From Semisulcospira habei (Eukaryota > Mollusca > Gastropoda > Semisulcospiridae): DNA of 64,000 bases. Every line of letters starts with the position of its first letter. Position 1 is the first letter of the stretch. The notes beneath the pieces were generated by a model. That model made no database searches. It was given only the letters and a program-made list of their open reading frames with translations, and was not told where the DNA came from. Positions 30,301-34,914 of the stretch are shown one piece after another. The stretch spans positions 230,238,153 through 230,302,152 of the forward strand of contig BTPG01000004.1 in assembly GCA_036245525.1 (NCBI GenBank). The letters are read 5' to 3'. The position numbers and the translations under genes are program-made.

Positions 30301-31315
30301 GAGTCAGCATGTCTTTGTCAAACTGAGGGTCTCTGCTCTCAGAAATGATCAGCAGTAAAACGTTCCAGGGAAAGTACTCGCTTTGCTTCATCAGGGTTCA
30401 CTTTCAGCCGGTCGCTGAAAGGAATACGTCGGCCCACTGCTAATGGCCTATCAGATGTCAGAACTCTGAACCGGTTTGTCAAAATGAGTTTGTCTGAAAA
30501 GCGTTTGTGCGGCAAGCCTAGCTTCAGCAGGCGCGCGAGCACTTTTGATAGCAGCTTGTGCGCTATTTTTTGTTTTGTTTTTGCATGCGACCTTCGGCCG
30601 TACTGATTAAACATCTACGTGTCCTTTTCAGATTTATTAGCTTCACTCATTCCACCCCATCACCAAAATCCCCAAATTTTCCCGTTGTCCTCTGAAGACC
30701 GCAGTGCAGTACAGGACACAGATCGACCATGATCGTTCAAGGGTGATGCCAGAATAGCTTGGCGTCCTTAGGGTGCCAAGCTATTCTGGCATCACCCTTG
30801 AACTACCATGGTCGATCCTTATCCTGCTGTTGTGTGTCTGGGGTAGAACGAGTTTTAATAGATGCAGAGCTGTGCGTTTTGGGGAACACTGTTGTGTGTT
30901 GACTTACTGAAGTTTTCAGAAATGCCATGGGTGTTGACCGACAGTGAAGGTGTGTGTGTCTGTGTGTGTGTGTGTGCGTGCCTGTAATATTGTGTACAGT
31001 TTTTGCAATTGTATTTTCAAAATTTGTAAGGCGCCTAGAGCTCTACCCGAGGTTAGGTACCATAGAAATCATCATTATTATTATTATTATTTCATACTGT
31101 GATTGGTGTGCGTAGAAAGGTTTACCTCATCGTCTCTTCATACTTTGCTGGTTTTTCACTCTGGACAGCCTGAAGTAACAAACTCCAGCATCACAGACCA
31201 GATAACATTTAATTTCTTTTTCCTTCTTTTTTTTACTGTTGCAGGTGTGGTGGCCAGCGGGATGGTAGCTGCCGCAGCTGCCGTTTTGTCCTACGTGTAT
31301 ATGGGGGAGACGTGA
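4369..31315 (+). CDS. ODR4: ODR4 homologue, complete gene (12 coding exons)
   Basis: ODR4 is an ER-anchored protein. C. elegans ODR-4 with ODR-8 (UfSP2) is needed to deliver odorant receptors to cilia, and the mammalian homologue places the UFM1 protease UFSP2 on the ER. I join exons 4369-4464, 11181-11366, 13318-13413, 15361-15464, 17780-17816, 18878-19015, 21005-21178, 21966-22088, 25232-25316, 26081-26263, 27611-27715 and 31245-31315. These total 1398 nt: 465 residues plus stop, close to the vertebrate length of about 454. All junctions are GT/AG with matching phases. Conserved blocks follow vertebrate ODR4 in order: MGR start, [55 protein letters not shown] and a C-terminal hydrophobic anchor. 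An upstream in-frame GTG at 4306 is rejected because the conserved N-terminus begins MGR. Introns are unusually rich in MITEs. Confidence 0.95.
5155..6495 (+). pseudogene. CR1/L2-like LINE remnant (reverse transcriptase)
   Basis: Broken reading frames across this interval read as the reverse transcriptase of a CR1/L2-like non-LTR element: a FGISG-like block near 5240, [14 protein letters not shown] near 5356, KYADDTQL near 5440 (the catalytic YADD), and distal LDYCNS and [13 protein letters not shown] blocks near 5820-6030. Stops and frameshifts are frequent. The 3' end is 'cactgtaataataataat' with an ATT-rich tail. It lies in ODR4 intron 1 in sense orientation. A short relative is at 29192-29430. 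Confidence 0.8.
6547..6700 (+). mobile_element. Degenerate pogo/Tigger-like MITE end
   Basis: 'GGAGTCCAGTTCAGGAACAC' followed by 'atttctggttaaca' and 'aaaatttcatggttgacaca' follows the left half of the element at 48864-49572, with many substitutions. Only one half is recognisable. Confidence 0.5.
6701..7103. other. Intronic; nothing recognised
   Basis: I see no coding, RNA or mobile signature between the pogo-like remnant and the GGTCA-rich repeat. Confidence 0.3.
7104..9969 (+). mobile_element. GGTCA-rich interspersed repeat D, copy 1 (interrupted)
   Basis: It starts 'ttggctcacgtgtgaa' and ends 'gccataagggctttgccttt'. The interior is made of roughly 140-bp sub-repeats, each with 'actattcacaacttcaaa', 'cctgatggtaagacct' and 'ggtcaagggtcacaagagc'. 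Other copies: 13581, 19932 and 36153. It carries no recognisable protein. A LINE fragment splits it at 7543-9182. Confidence 0.7.
7543..9182 (+). mobile_element. 5'-truncated LINE inserted in repeat D
   Basis: The insert is bounded by the 14-bp direct repeat AATACGGTAGACTT (7529-7542 and 9169-9182), consistent with a target-site duplication. Near its right side an open frame (8766-9014) reads [18 protein letters not shown], the CxCGxxxxTxEHxLxxC zinc-knuckle-like C-terminus of many non-LTR retrotransposons. It is followed by 'gagaagaagaagaag' at the putative 3' end. The left part has no identifiable domain, so the insert could be composite. Confidence 0.55.
10230..10626 (-). mobile_element. 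pogo/Tigger-like MITE end, interrupted by a foldback MITE
   Basis: 'GGTTAACACGAAATACG' at 10337 and 'CCCCCAGAAATGTGTGTTAA' then 'GGTGGACTCCACTG' match the right end of the element at 48864-49572. The sequence is split at its TTAA by the foldback MITE at 10396-10610. The left boundary is uncertain. Confidence 0.65.
10396..10610. mobile_element. GGCGCC-centred foldback MITE (type H1)
   Basis: Flanked by TTAA (10392) and TTAG. The ends CTCATTCAGCCC / GGGCTGATTGAG are inverted. The centre folds on 'gtgccagattagctt' around a GGCGCC core. The empty site is visible by comparison with 49541-49572, so the insertion boundaries are well defined. TTAA targeting suggests piggyBac-like mobilisation (inference). 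Confidence 0.85.
10741..11132 (+). mobile_element. SINE-like repeat S2, full copy
   Basis: It runs from 'ccacccgtgtttgccctggg' to 'gttaagcaatgtacaatc' plus an (AATC)n tail. It matches the full reverse copy at 28686-29056 and partial copies at 1-150 and 15690-15840. Its position is just before ODR4 exon 2 (11181). Confidence 0.7.
11181..11366 (+). CDS. ODR4: ODR4 exon 2
   Basis: Encodes 62 residues starting [15 protein letters not shown], the conserved SQKDYV block, then an acidic and lysine-rich linker, ending [13 protein letters not shown]. Acceptor ACACAG|CTC, donor CAG|GTTTGT, phase 0 on both sides. Confidence 0.93.
11548..12584. mobile_element. H1 foldback MITE split by a LINE remnant
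   Basis: The left part (TTAA at 11544, then CTCATTTACC and a GGCGCC-type stem) and the right part ('agtcattaggtgacacctcc' to TTAA at 12585) make one H1 element. A LINE remnant of about 0.8 kb (11714-12527) is inserted between them. Confidence 0.7.
11714..12527 (+). pseudogene. CR1/L2-like LINE remnant
   Basis: The fragments read [14 protein letters not shown] near 11733, [14 protein letters not shown] near 11829, SDDTQL near 11927 and [17 protein letters not shown] in the open stretch 12013-12537: the RT thumb region of CR1/L2-like elements. There are stops and an internal deletion. The (ATT)n tail starts at 12492. 'acag' repeats at both edges inside the host MITE. Confidence 0.75.
12816..12872. 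mobile_element. 57-bp TTAA-flanked mini-element
   Basis: TTAA-CTCTTTGGAGACATGCC ... GCACGTCTCGAAGGAG-TTAA has imperfect inverted ends and shares its right TTAA with the next MITE. It has the size and ends of a minimal piggyBac-like MITE. Confidence 0.5.
12877..13081. mobile_element. GGCGCC-centred foldback MITE (type H2)
   Basis: TTAA at 12873 and 13082. Type H2 ends are CTCATTCTACCCC / GGTAGAATGAG. The long stem contains 'tcaagggtgatgccagaata' around GGCGCC. It lies about 230 bp before ODR4 exon 3. Confidence 0.85.
13318..13413 (+). CDS. ODR4: ODR4 exon 3
   Basis: Encodes [19 protein letters not shown] followed by [13 protein letters not shown], aligning to the RMLPGGLxVxG block of vertebrate ODR4. 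Acceptor TACAG|GTA, donor CAG|GTCAGT, phase 0. Confidence 0.94.
13581..14390 (+). mobile_element. GGTCA-rich repeat D, copy 2 (3'-truncated)
   Basis: It begins 'ttggctcacgtttgaagc' and carries the same roughly 140-bp sub-repeats as 7104-9969. It lacks the 'gggctttgcctttcttg' terminus and fades out near 14390. Confidence 0.65.
14590..14780. repeat. 34-bp tandem repeat, about 5.6 units
   Basis: The unit is 'gttgaaagcaaaataattg' plus 'ttctctccaaagtgt'. Any open frames in it are by-products of the repeat. A poly-G run precedes it at 14530. Confidence 0.85.
15002..15243. mobile_element. H1 foldback MITE carrying a LINE 3' end
   Basis: The left and right ends ('cccatttagtcgcc' and 'gcgttaaatggg') and half of the GGCGCC stem are present. 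The 3'-terminal piece of a LINE, 'ggagaacagcgctatacaag' plus an (ATT)n tail, is inserted at 15152-15221 between two AATGC repeats. The same LINE end occurs at 45843-45895. Confidence 0.6.
15361..15464 (+). CDS. ODR4: ODR4 exon 4
   Basis: Encodes [17 protein letters not shown] then [17 protein letters not shown], matching the LMFAVxK block. It ends with two bases (AA) completed by exon 5. Acceptor CTTCAG|CTG, donor CAA|GTCAGT. A second GT at 15468 would also be usable but does not fit the phase of the next exon. Confidence 0.9.
15494..15688. mobile_element. GGCGCC-centred foldback MITE (H1)
   Basis: The stem arms 'gtgccagattagcttggcg' and its inverse flank the core. The right half carries the usual 'taggtgacgcctccaaaat' block. 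The right end abuts an S2 SINE fragment. It starts 30 bp after ODR4 exon 4. Confidence 0.75.
15690..15840 (-). mobile_element. SINE-like repeat S2, 3' part
   Basis: Reverse-oriented tail half of S2 ('gattgtacattgcttaacgt' through 'aataaacctaagaccattta'). Confidence 0.65.
16104..16617. repeat. Exact tandem duplication of a 257-bp block
   Basis: Units 16104-16360 and 16361-16617 look identical by eye. Each opens with 'gcattgagataaataaataa'. On the - strand each ends like a retroelement tail ('gcgcttatataaagtgctga' then (TTTA)n), so this may be a tandem dimer of a short retroelement. Confidence 0.85.
16618..17073. mobile_element. CTCATGAG foldback MITE and flanking relic
   Basis: Hairpin at 16620-16685: 'cagatcctcatgagccccc' against 'gggctcatgaggatctatg'. 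The following approx. 390 bp contains decayed copies of the family's right half ('cccgtgttcctgggac', 'gtgttgaattcacgaagagt') but no clear end. Confidence 0.55.
17078..17278. mobile_element. CTCATGAG-centred foldback MITE (type P)
   Basis: Left end CCCCTTCACTGC preceded by TGAA (altered TTAA), right end GGCAGGCAAGGAG followed by TTAA. The central hairpin is 'agatcctcatgagcccccgc' and its inverse. CCCCTTCACTGCC resembles piggyBac-family termini. Confidence 0.8.
17300..17485 (-). mobile_element. tRNA-derived SINE S1, copy 1 (head)
   Basis: Read on the - strand, 17485-17405 has a tRNA-like A box (TGGCGCAGTGG) and a B box-like GTTTGATACC, followed by body sequence shared with 47850-47960 ('agagccggag', 'agaaagaacccc'). 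It is 3'-truncated. Confidence 0.65.
17780..17816 (+). CDS. ODR4: ODR4 exon 5 (37-nt micro-exon)
   Basis: Very short exon found from splice sites and phase: acceptor TATTTCAG|G, donor AAG|GTAAAG. With AA from exon 4 it reads [13 protein letters not shown], aligning to the vertebrate KIFCRTYDIHDPK segment, and it joins exon 6 in phase 0. It is the only candidate I found that closes the gap between exons 4 and 6. Confidence 0.82.
18008..18093. mobile_element. Short TTAA MITE, type Q
   Basis: TTAA-CCTTTCGGTTGGCGG ... CCAACAGCCAAAAGG-TGAA, with the central foldback 'aatgattcctgtaggaatca'. Family members: 22294, 28577, 29123, 38216 and 46020. Confidence 0.7.
18305..18390. repeat. (TG)n microsatellite
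   Basis: Dinucleotide TG run in ODR4 intron 5, interrupted at its left end. Confidence 0.95.
18407..18612. mobile_element. GGCGCC foldback MITE (H2)
   Basis: TTAA at 18403 and 18613, ends CTCATTCTACCCC / GGGTACAATGAG, long perfect stem around 'ggcgcctatgagcgcc'. Confidence 0.88.
18878..19015 (+). CDS. ODR4: ODR4 exon 6
   Basis: Encodes [20 protein letters not shown], then [14 protein letters not shown] and [12 protein letters not shown], aligning to the vertebrate ARPADWKYQ...ECTVxIxI block. Acceptor TCGTAG|AGT, donor CAG|GTAGGA, phase 0 on both sides. Confidence 0.94.
19059..19275. mobile_element. GGCGCC foldback MITE (type H3)
   Basis: TTAA at 19055 and 19276. The H3 ends carry 'atacaccagtgtgtgaatt' and 'gcttttagcctcagtatga'. 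The stem is 'gtgccagaatagcttggcg'. It begins 43 bp after ODR4 exon 6. Confidence 0.85.
19320..19431. mobile_element. GGCGCC foldback MITE (H1), cut by assembly gap
   Basis: TTAA at 19316. The left arm and almost the whole stem are present before the N run starts at 19432. Confidence 0.75.
19432..19931. other. Assembly gap, exactly 500 N
   Basis: A fixed-size placeholder of unknown true length. It starts inside a near-perfect hairpin and ends inside repeat D, so a repeat probably broke the assembly. It lies within ODR4 intron 6. Confidence 0.98.
19932..20504 (+). mobile_element. GGTCA-rich repeat D, copy 3 (5' end in gap)
   Basis: Sub-repeats 'actattcacaacttc...' and terminus 'gagccataatggctttgcct'. 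The 5' part is missing in the gap. Confidence 0.7.
20703..20780. mobile_element. CTCATGAG foldback hairpin (P), ends lost
   Basis: 'aagaggcataaattctcatg' and its inverse around 'gcccctgcatccgcaggggc'. No TTAA ends are recognisable. Confidence 0.65.
21005..21178 (+). CDS. ODR4: ODR4 exon 7
   Basis: 58 codons: [20 protein letters not shown], a lysine-rich low-complexity linker ([12 protein letters not shown]) and [13 protein letters not shown]. Acceptor CTTCAG|AAT, donor TTG|GTGAGT, phase 0. It corresponds to the IxNGQV...FDVRVLTQLL part of vertebrate ODR4. Confidence 0.9.
21337..21965. repeat. 65-bp tandem array ending at ODR4 exon 8 acceptor
   Basis: About 9.5 units of 65 bp. Each has 'agcacctgtaagttacagcc' (containing GTAAGT) and 'gggttcaatttggtccacag'. 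The last unit runs into the true acceptor 'gggttcaatttcag' of exon 8. See findings. Confidence 0.88.
21966..22088 (+). CDS. ODR4: ODR4 exon 8
   Basis: 41 codons: [41 protein letters not shown]. Aligns to the vertebrate GxVxxRAY...KDAVxAVKRD region. Acceptor TTTCAG|CTT, donor GAG|GTGCGT, phase 0. Confidence 0.93.
22294..22455. mobile_element. Type Q MITE and a decayed second copy
   Basis: 22294-22377 carries CCCTTTAGCTG ends and a 'gcgattcctgcaggaatcgc' centre. A weaker repeat of the same pattern follows at 22379-22455. Confidence 0.6.
22537..22598 (+). pseudogene. ODR4: Decayed duplicate of ODR4 exon 9
   Basis: After a CAG this reads 'gatatcaagcgtgatgtggt', paralleling exon 9 ('gctatcaagtgtgatgtggt' at 25232) for about 60 bp with roughly ten substitutions. 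An in-frame TGA follows the eighth codon position, so it cannot be a functional alternative exon. Confidence 0.8.
22807..24114 (-). mobile_element. 5'-truncated RTE-like LINE, open RT ORF
   Basis: The - strand ORF (about 430 residues, open from the truncation point 24114 to a stop at 22818) encodes a reverse transcriptase: [15 protein letters not shown] (motif A), [13 protein letters not shown] (B), [12 protein letters not shown] (catalytic FADD), a thumb with [11 protein letters not shown], and a C-terminus [19 protein letters not shown]. It ends in a (TAAG)-type tail. The 13-bp repeat CGTTAACCCCATC at 22797-22809 and 24115-24127 is a target-site duplication. It has no stops or frameshifts in the remaining ORF and is >99% identical to 63354-64000, so it is young. 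The endonuclease part is missing. The clade assignment (RTE/BovB-like) is by resemblance. Confidence 0.88.
24128..24260. mobile_element. CTCATGAG foldback MITE (P), RTE inserted at its end
   Basis: CACTGCCGAGAAAAAGGGAAC followed by the hairpin 'agatcctcatgagcccccgc' and its inverse. The element's TTAA-CCCC left end is the RTE target site. The right end is not clear. Confidence 0.7.
24328..24529. mobile_element. GGCGCC foldback MITE (H3)
   Basis: TTAA at 24324 and 24530. The stem is 'gccagaatagcttggcgcc' with its inverse. It shares its right TTAA with the next element. Confidence 0.85.
24534..24923. mobile_element. H2-like foldback MITE with internal 62-bp triplication and SINE tail
   Basis: TTAA at 24530 and 24924. 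A 62-bp unit ('aattttgtaaagttgccttc' onward) is repeated three times at 24563-24748. A SINE-like tail ('ggccttggttgcctgctcgg' to 'taactaactgact') is inserted at 24808-24866. The same tail occurs reversed at 50033 and 50643. Confidence 0.7.
24994..25214. mobile_element. GGCGCC foldback MITE (H3) beside ODR4 exon 9
   Basis: TTAA at 24990 and 25215. Full H3 structure with stem 'gccagaatagcttggcgcc'. Its right TTAA ends 13 bp before the exon 9 acceptor boundary. Confidence 0.88.
25232..25316 (+). CDS. ODR4: ODR4 exon 9
   Basis: 28 codons plus one base: [28 protein letters not shown]. Aligns to the vertebrate VKRDILNTVADRCEMLFEDL block. Acceptor TGTGCAG|GCT, donor GTG|GTAGGT. Part of the usual pyrimidine tract is replaced by the MITE end at 25215. 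Confidence 0.93.
25655..25800. mobile_element. GGCGCC foldback hairpin, divergent H1
   Basis: Perfect stem 'ggtgtcaggttagcttggcg' / inverse. The flanks are degraded and no TTAA is certain. Confidence 0.65.
26081..26263 (+). CDS. ODR4: ODR4 exon 10
   Basis: With one base from exon 9 it encodes [61 protein letters not shown], matching the vertebrate PYRVFVPLPGSxxxLCDYxF block. Acceptor TTGCAG|AG, donor CAC|GTAAGA, phase 1. Confidence 0.95.
26264..27057. other. ODR4 intron 10; nothing recognised
   Basis: Apparently unique intronic sequence without coding or mobile signatures; one of the few repeat-poor stretches. Confidence 0.35.
27058..27236. mobile_element. Degraded GGCGCC foldback MITE (H2-like)
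   Basis: Recognisable 'catgatagttcaagggccag', 'gtcttcagaggacaacccca' and H2-type right end, with a deleted stem. Confidence 0.6.
27611..27715 (+). CDS. ODR4: ODR4 exon 11
   Basis: With one base from exon 10 it reads [35 protein letters not shown]: an acidic and serine-rich stretch before the membrane anchor, as in vertebrate ODR4. Acceptor TTTCAG|GAG, donor CTAA|GTAAGT, phase 1. An earlier AG at 27579 does not keep the frame. Confidence 0.88.
27756..27845. mobile_element. Partial GGCGCC foldback MITE
   Basis: 'gatagttcaagggtggcatc' and 'ggcgccaagctattttggca' with an eroded left arm, ending in a poly-C run. Confidence 0.55.
28066..28256. mobile_element. GGCGCC foldback MITE (H1)
   Basis: TTAA at 28062 and 28257, ends CCCTTTAGCCCC / GGCGCTAAATGGG, stem 'gtgccagattagcttggca'. 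Confidence 0.85.
28425..28512. mobile_element. Degenerate GGCGCC foldback relic
   Basis: 'gtgccacccttgaactgttg' and 'caagctgttctggcaccacc' remain in scrambled order. Confidence 0.4.
28577..28670. mobile_element. Type Q MITE
   Basis: TTAA at 28573 and 28671, inverted ends CCTGTTGTCTGTC / GACAGCCAAAGGG. It shares its right TTAA with the P element that follows. Confidence 0.75.
28675..29118. mobile_element. CTCATGAG foldback MITE (P) split by an S2 SINE
   Basis: The left end (TTAA 28671, 'gcccattcactgcggagaaa') and the right part ('gaacacaatccaactgcaag', 'ggatcctcatgagcccccgc') flank the reverse S2 SINE at 28686-29056. The SINE is bounded by the repeat GCGGAGAAAAGT, a likely target-site duplication. 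Confidence 0.75.
28686..29056 (-). mobile_element. SINE-like repeat S2, full reverse copy
   Basis: Reverse complement of 10741-11132 along its length. It is inserted in the P MITE. Confidence 0.75.
29192..29430 (+). pseudogene. CR1/L2-like LINE fragment
   Basis: Nearly identical to 5318-5540: VPQ(H/Q)[13 protein letters not shown] and [13 protein letters not shown] frames. The short internal fragment is enclosed by type Q and type P MITE pieces. Confidence 0.75.
29432..29560. mobile_element. CTCATGAG foldback MITE (P), partial
   Basis: 'cacgatccaactgcaagaga', hairpin 'agatcctcatgagcccccgc' and 'cagcatgttgcacccatgtt' are present. TTAA ends are not found. Confidence 0.7.
29741..30294. repeat. 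24-bp minisatellite, 23 units
   Basis: The unit is 'cagccctgcagaatctctgt' plus 'gttg'. Because 24 is a multiple of 3 and the unit has no stops in several frames, both strands stay open for about 200 codons; this is not evidence for a gene. Three units carry CGG for CAG. The array lies in the last ODR4 intron. Confidence 0.95.
30645..30852. mobile_element. GGCGCC foldback MITE (H2)
   Basis: Ends CTCATTCCACCCC / GGGGTAGAACGAG, stem 'gggtgatgccagaatagctt'. The left target is TTCA (altered TTAA). Confidence 0.82.
31245..31315 (+). CDS. ODR4: ODR4 exon 12 (C-terminal membrane anchor)
   Basis: With one base from exon 11 it encodes [23 protein letters not shown], stop TGA at 31313-31315. This is a 17-20 residue hydrophobic segment at the extreme C-terminus, as in ODR4's ER tail anchor. 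Acceptor TTGCAG|GTG after a strong T-rich tract. Confidence 0.92.
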
Positions 31316-31711
31316 CCTGACGCAAACAGTCTCGCTTCACCTCTCACGAGTAACACTTTTTAAAAGCTTAGTGACCCACGCTGCGGCATTAGCGGTACAG
31401 TGGTGTTGTGTTAGTGCAGTGGTACTCAGCTAGTGCACTGGTCTTCTCTGGTATGTAACAAGGTCGGATGTACCACAGCACGAAATTTGGACGTAACAAC
31501 GCACTTCAGGGGACCCTTCCACACTTTTTCTATGCAAGTTATGAGGCTTCAGACGCGGCAACACAACTTTCTGGGTCGCCTGGCATTTTGTGATCTCAAG
31601 GCCGGTCCGTCTTTGCGATGAGTTTTCAGCGAGCTTTGGATCCTCATGAGCCCACGCAATCTGCGGAGGCTGGCGATGATCCATGCCTCTTGTCGATGGA
31701 AGTAGTGTTAA

Positions 31712-31918
31712 CCCATTTAGCCCCATCACCCTGCATCAGGAGAGGGATCGACCAAGATGATTCAAGGGTAGTGCCAGATAAGCTTGGCGCCATCAGGCGC
31801 CAAGCTTATATGGCGCTACCCTTGAATCATTATGGTCGATCCGTCTCCCCACAACTGGCAAATAATCGATTGGCGATGCCCCCAAAATGTGGAAAATGCG
31901 GCCGTGCGGTTATATGGG
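31712..31918. mobile_element. GGCGCC foldback MITE (H1), left arm of palindrome
   Basis: TTAA at 31708 and 31919, stem 'gtgccagataagcttggcgc'. Confidence 0.8.
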
Positions 31919-31922
31919 TTAA

Positions 31923-32094
31923 CCCTCTTCTGCATGAGCGATTATTTGCCAGTTGCAGGAGAGGGATCGACCAAAATAATTCAAGGGTAGTGCCAGATAA
32001 GCTTGGCGCCTGATGGCGCCAAGCTTATCTGGCACTACCCTTGAATCATCTTGGTCGATCCCTCTCCTGATGCAGGGTGATGGGGCTAAATGGG
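31923..32094. mobile_element. GGCGCC foldback MITE (H1), right arm of palindrome
   Basis: TTAA at 31919 and 32095. Inverse orientation to the previous element, with the same stem. The following 32099-32186 repeats the right-end block to the TTAA at 32187. Confidence 0.78.
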
Positions 32095-32341
32095 TTAACA
32101 CTACTTCCATCGACAAGAGGCATGGATCATCGCCAGCAAGTGACGCCCCAAAAATTTGGAAAATGAGGACGTGGGGTTAAATGGGTTAACCCTCTTCTGC
32201 GTGCAGTCACTGGTGCTTTTTACACACACACAATGTGTTGTTTACAGTATGGGTCAGCTGTGGGATGCACAATAAGCTTTCAATTTTTTTTTTTTTTTTT
32301 TTTTTTTTACATGTGTGGAGTTTTCTAGGTGCAAGTCGAGT

Positions 32342-32620
32342 CACCAAGAGGCATAGATCCTCACGAGCCCCTGTTCTCTGCGCGGGCTGATGAGGATCTA
32401 TGCCTCTCGCATGGGACACGATGCTTTACACCGCAGTTGTAAGGTACTCCCTTTATTCTGTCTGCAATGAAGACAGAAATGCTTTTTTTTTACTTTGAGG
32501 GCTCGTGAATCGCTCTTTGGTGAGGAGATCCCAATGTGAATGGGGTCGTTCAGGACGAGGTATAGTTTCTGATGAGCCCCTGCAGTCTGCAGGGGCTCAT
32601 GAGGCTCTGTGACACTCACA
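32342..32620. mobile_element. Two eroded CTCATGAG foldbacks (P)
   Basis: Hairpins at 32342-32412 ('aagaggcatagatcctcacg' / inverse) and 32560-32620 ('gatgagcccctgcagtctgc' / inverse). The flanking family sequence is mostly lost. Confidence 0.6.
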
Positions 32621-32716
32621 GACGTGGAAGGTTTGGGTGATGGTATTTTGCAGTAACGTGTGGATCCGAACCACAACAGCTTTCCGACAGCTGCAGAAAT
32701 GTGGCCATAGCATTAA

Positions 32717-32923
32717 CTCATTCAGCCCGGCGCAAGTATTTTCCAAATTTTGGAGGCATCATCCAACGACTATGCACCTGTTGCAGGAGATGGATCGACC
32801 ATGATAATTCAAGGGCAGTGCCAGGTTAGCTTGGCGCCAACAGGCGCCAAGCTAATCTGGCACCGCCCTTGAATTATCATGTTCCAACCCATCTCCTGCT
32901 GTTGTGCGTCAGGGCTGAACGAG
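32717..32923. mobile_element. GGCGCC foldback MITE (H1)
   Basis: TTAA at 32713. Right end GGGCTGAACGAG followed by TTCA, which it shares with the next element. Stem 'cagtgccaggttagcttggc'. Confidence 0.85.
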
Positions 32924-32927
32924 TTCA

Positions 32928-33189
32928 CCCCTTCCCTGCCACTAGACATGCATTTCTGGTTCTAAAATCTTTGTTCATTCATTTCTGGTTCTAAAATCTT
33001 TGTTCATTCATTTCTGGTTCTAAAATCTTTGTTCATTCAACGACCAAAAACCACAGCCTTCCGAGAAACACGGAGGCAAATTGGTCTCAGCAAGAGGCAT
33101 CAATCCTCATGACCCCCGCATTCGCGGGAGTTCATGTGGATCTGTGCCTCTTGCAGGTGGATCATGTTGACTTTTTCTCAGTGAAGGGG
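32928..33189. mobile_element. CTCATGAG foldback MITE (P) with 30-bp triplication
   Basis: Ends CCCCTTCCCTGCCAC / GTGAAGGGG with TTCA and TTAA targets. A unit of about 30 bp ('tttctggttctaaaatcttt' onward) is repeated three times at 32951-33040. The hairpin is eroded. Confidence 0.78.
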
Positions 33190-33194
33190 TTAAA

Positions 33195-33711
33195 TGGGGG
33201 ACACAGTGTGTGAGAGAACAAAACGTGCGCAGGAGACGGTGACCGTATGGACGAACGTCAGCGGTGCTGTTGACGTTTACGGAGCGAGTGTGAAGGGACA
33301 TTTCAAAGTGTCATGAATTCAAGCACCATGCGATGGCTGACGGCTGTGGTATCAGTGCATGATGCATGTGTGCGTTGTGACTTCGGTATACTACGAAACT
33401 GCAGTTGCAGAAATAAATTATCAATCTATAGTAAATTGTGTGTGTGAAAGGAAGACAGTGCGAAGTAGCGACCAAACCATCTTCCAGTTCCAAATACGTT
33501 ACGTGTGCACACGCACACCTGCTGAAATCGGACTAAATGAAAAATTGGTGTGAAATTCATGTCACACACCCCCCCCCCCCCCCCCAACACACACAACCTG
33601 AAAATAATCCCCTGCAAACAGTGTGCTATCACACCATAAAACACACAAACCAGTTGAATATACACCGCACGCCATAAAAAACAAGACAAAGATTTGTTGG
33701 TTGATAATTTG
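33195..33711. other. Intergenic; nothing recognised
   Basis: Contains only a poly-C run near 33569. No gene or mobile signature. Confidence 0.3.
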
Positions 33712-34236
33712 CAAACGGCTTAACACTTTGAAAATCTGTTTTCGTCACAGTATTTTTATTCCTCTTTACAGTAATCAACTGCATTTTTTGTCCATTTTGT
33801 AGTCTTTACACTATGACCCGGTAAAGTTACCTTCCTCCCATAAAAAAAAAATCACAAGGACATTTCTTGGTGGGTCGTTTTAGCACATATTTTATGTTTG
33901 GCGAGACACTAAAAATTGGACAAGATCATTTTAAACCGTTCATTTTTTTCTGGAAAACCTGAAGATGGGGAATCATTTCAGCAAGAAACGTTTTTTGTGT
34001 AGCCTTTTCCACACATTCACCTTCGAAAACATCAGACATGTAAGATTCAGCTGCGGATACCTTGCACCTGAGGGCACTCGGCCTAATGCTTTCTGCACTT
34101 GTAGGCAGTAGAATCATTTTCTATTCAGCGGCAACAAGAAAGGTAGATTTTGAGTGAAAATGGAGATGTCACAGATATACGCCTACCCACCAATTGTAAA
34201 ATGGATTGCTTTACTTGCTGGTGGTCTGTTTGCGTC
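33712..34236 (+). repeat. Repeat R2, left arm of a long inverted pair
   Basis: Matches 37574-38040 in inverse orientation over about 500 bp with indels. Shared points: 'aaacctgaagatggggaatc', 'gaatcatt...caacaagaaagg' and 'ttgctggtggtctgtttg'. See findings. Confidence 0.75.
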
Positions 34237-34914
34237 AGTGTGTGCGTGTGCTTGCAAGCGTATGTGCTCATTTGTTTTGTTGTTTATTCATTTGTTTTTT
34301 CTGTATTCTCAAAATGTCGATGTGAAGGTGTGTGTGTGTTGGTTCATGATTCAATACATGCATATTTTTAAGGATTAGCTTTTGTAAACAAAAAATTAAA
34401 TGGTCTGTTTGTTTCGGTATTAGTCACTTTTAACCATACACACCATCAAGTCAAATAAATGAACTTTTAATTGTAAGATAAGATAGTTTATTGCCATGTT
34501 TCCATGTAAAAAAAAACCAATAAAAACATTGGAATTTGTCTTGATGTCAGTTACTAAGACTCACTAAAATCACACACACACACACACAGAGTAAACTCTA
34601 AAATATGATTTTCATGATGCAAAATACTAAGCAAATACTGGTATTAAACACAGCGCACGGGCACGCCTCGCTGATTCAGTTATAAGCTGACTGTACACAT
34701 TCCGCCAAGTTCTCACTCGCTGCTCGCTCCAATCGATCCAGCTGATCAGAGCGCAAACAGCCAGAGGAAAAAAAATAAACAGTGTTTACTAACGACAATA
34801 ACAACAAACAGCTTCAAAATCATAGCTTGAACAAAGATTTCATGCACTGCTGTGATGTCAAAAGACAAAACAATCCAAACAAAAAACTGTCGCTGAAAGA
34901 CATTAAGAGACAGT
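34237..34914. other. Nothing recognised
   Basis: AT-rich sequence with short CA runs, bounded by repeat R2 and the Tc1-like pseudogene. Confidence 0.3.

Larger units (their letters stand above)
31664..32140. repeat. About 475-bp palindrome built from MITEs
   Basis: 31664-31868 is repeated in inverse at 31938-32140, including the unique-looking 'cttgtcgatggaagtagtg' and its complement 'cactacttccatcgacaag'. The loop is about 70 bp. Each arm contains its own H1 stem. Foldback MITEs of H1 type occupy 31712-31918 and 31923-32094; a third partial unit runs to the TTAA at 32187. Confidence 0.85.

Noticed and set aside
29676..30391. Long open frames (about 200 codons) on both strands
   Set aside because: They are produced by a 24-bp minisatellite lacking stop codons; every frame repeats an 8-residue unit and there are no splice or homology signals.
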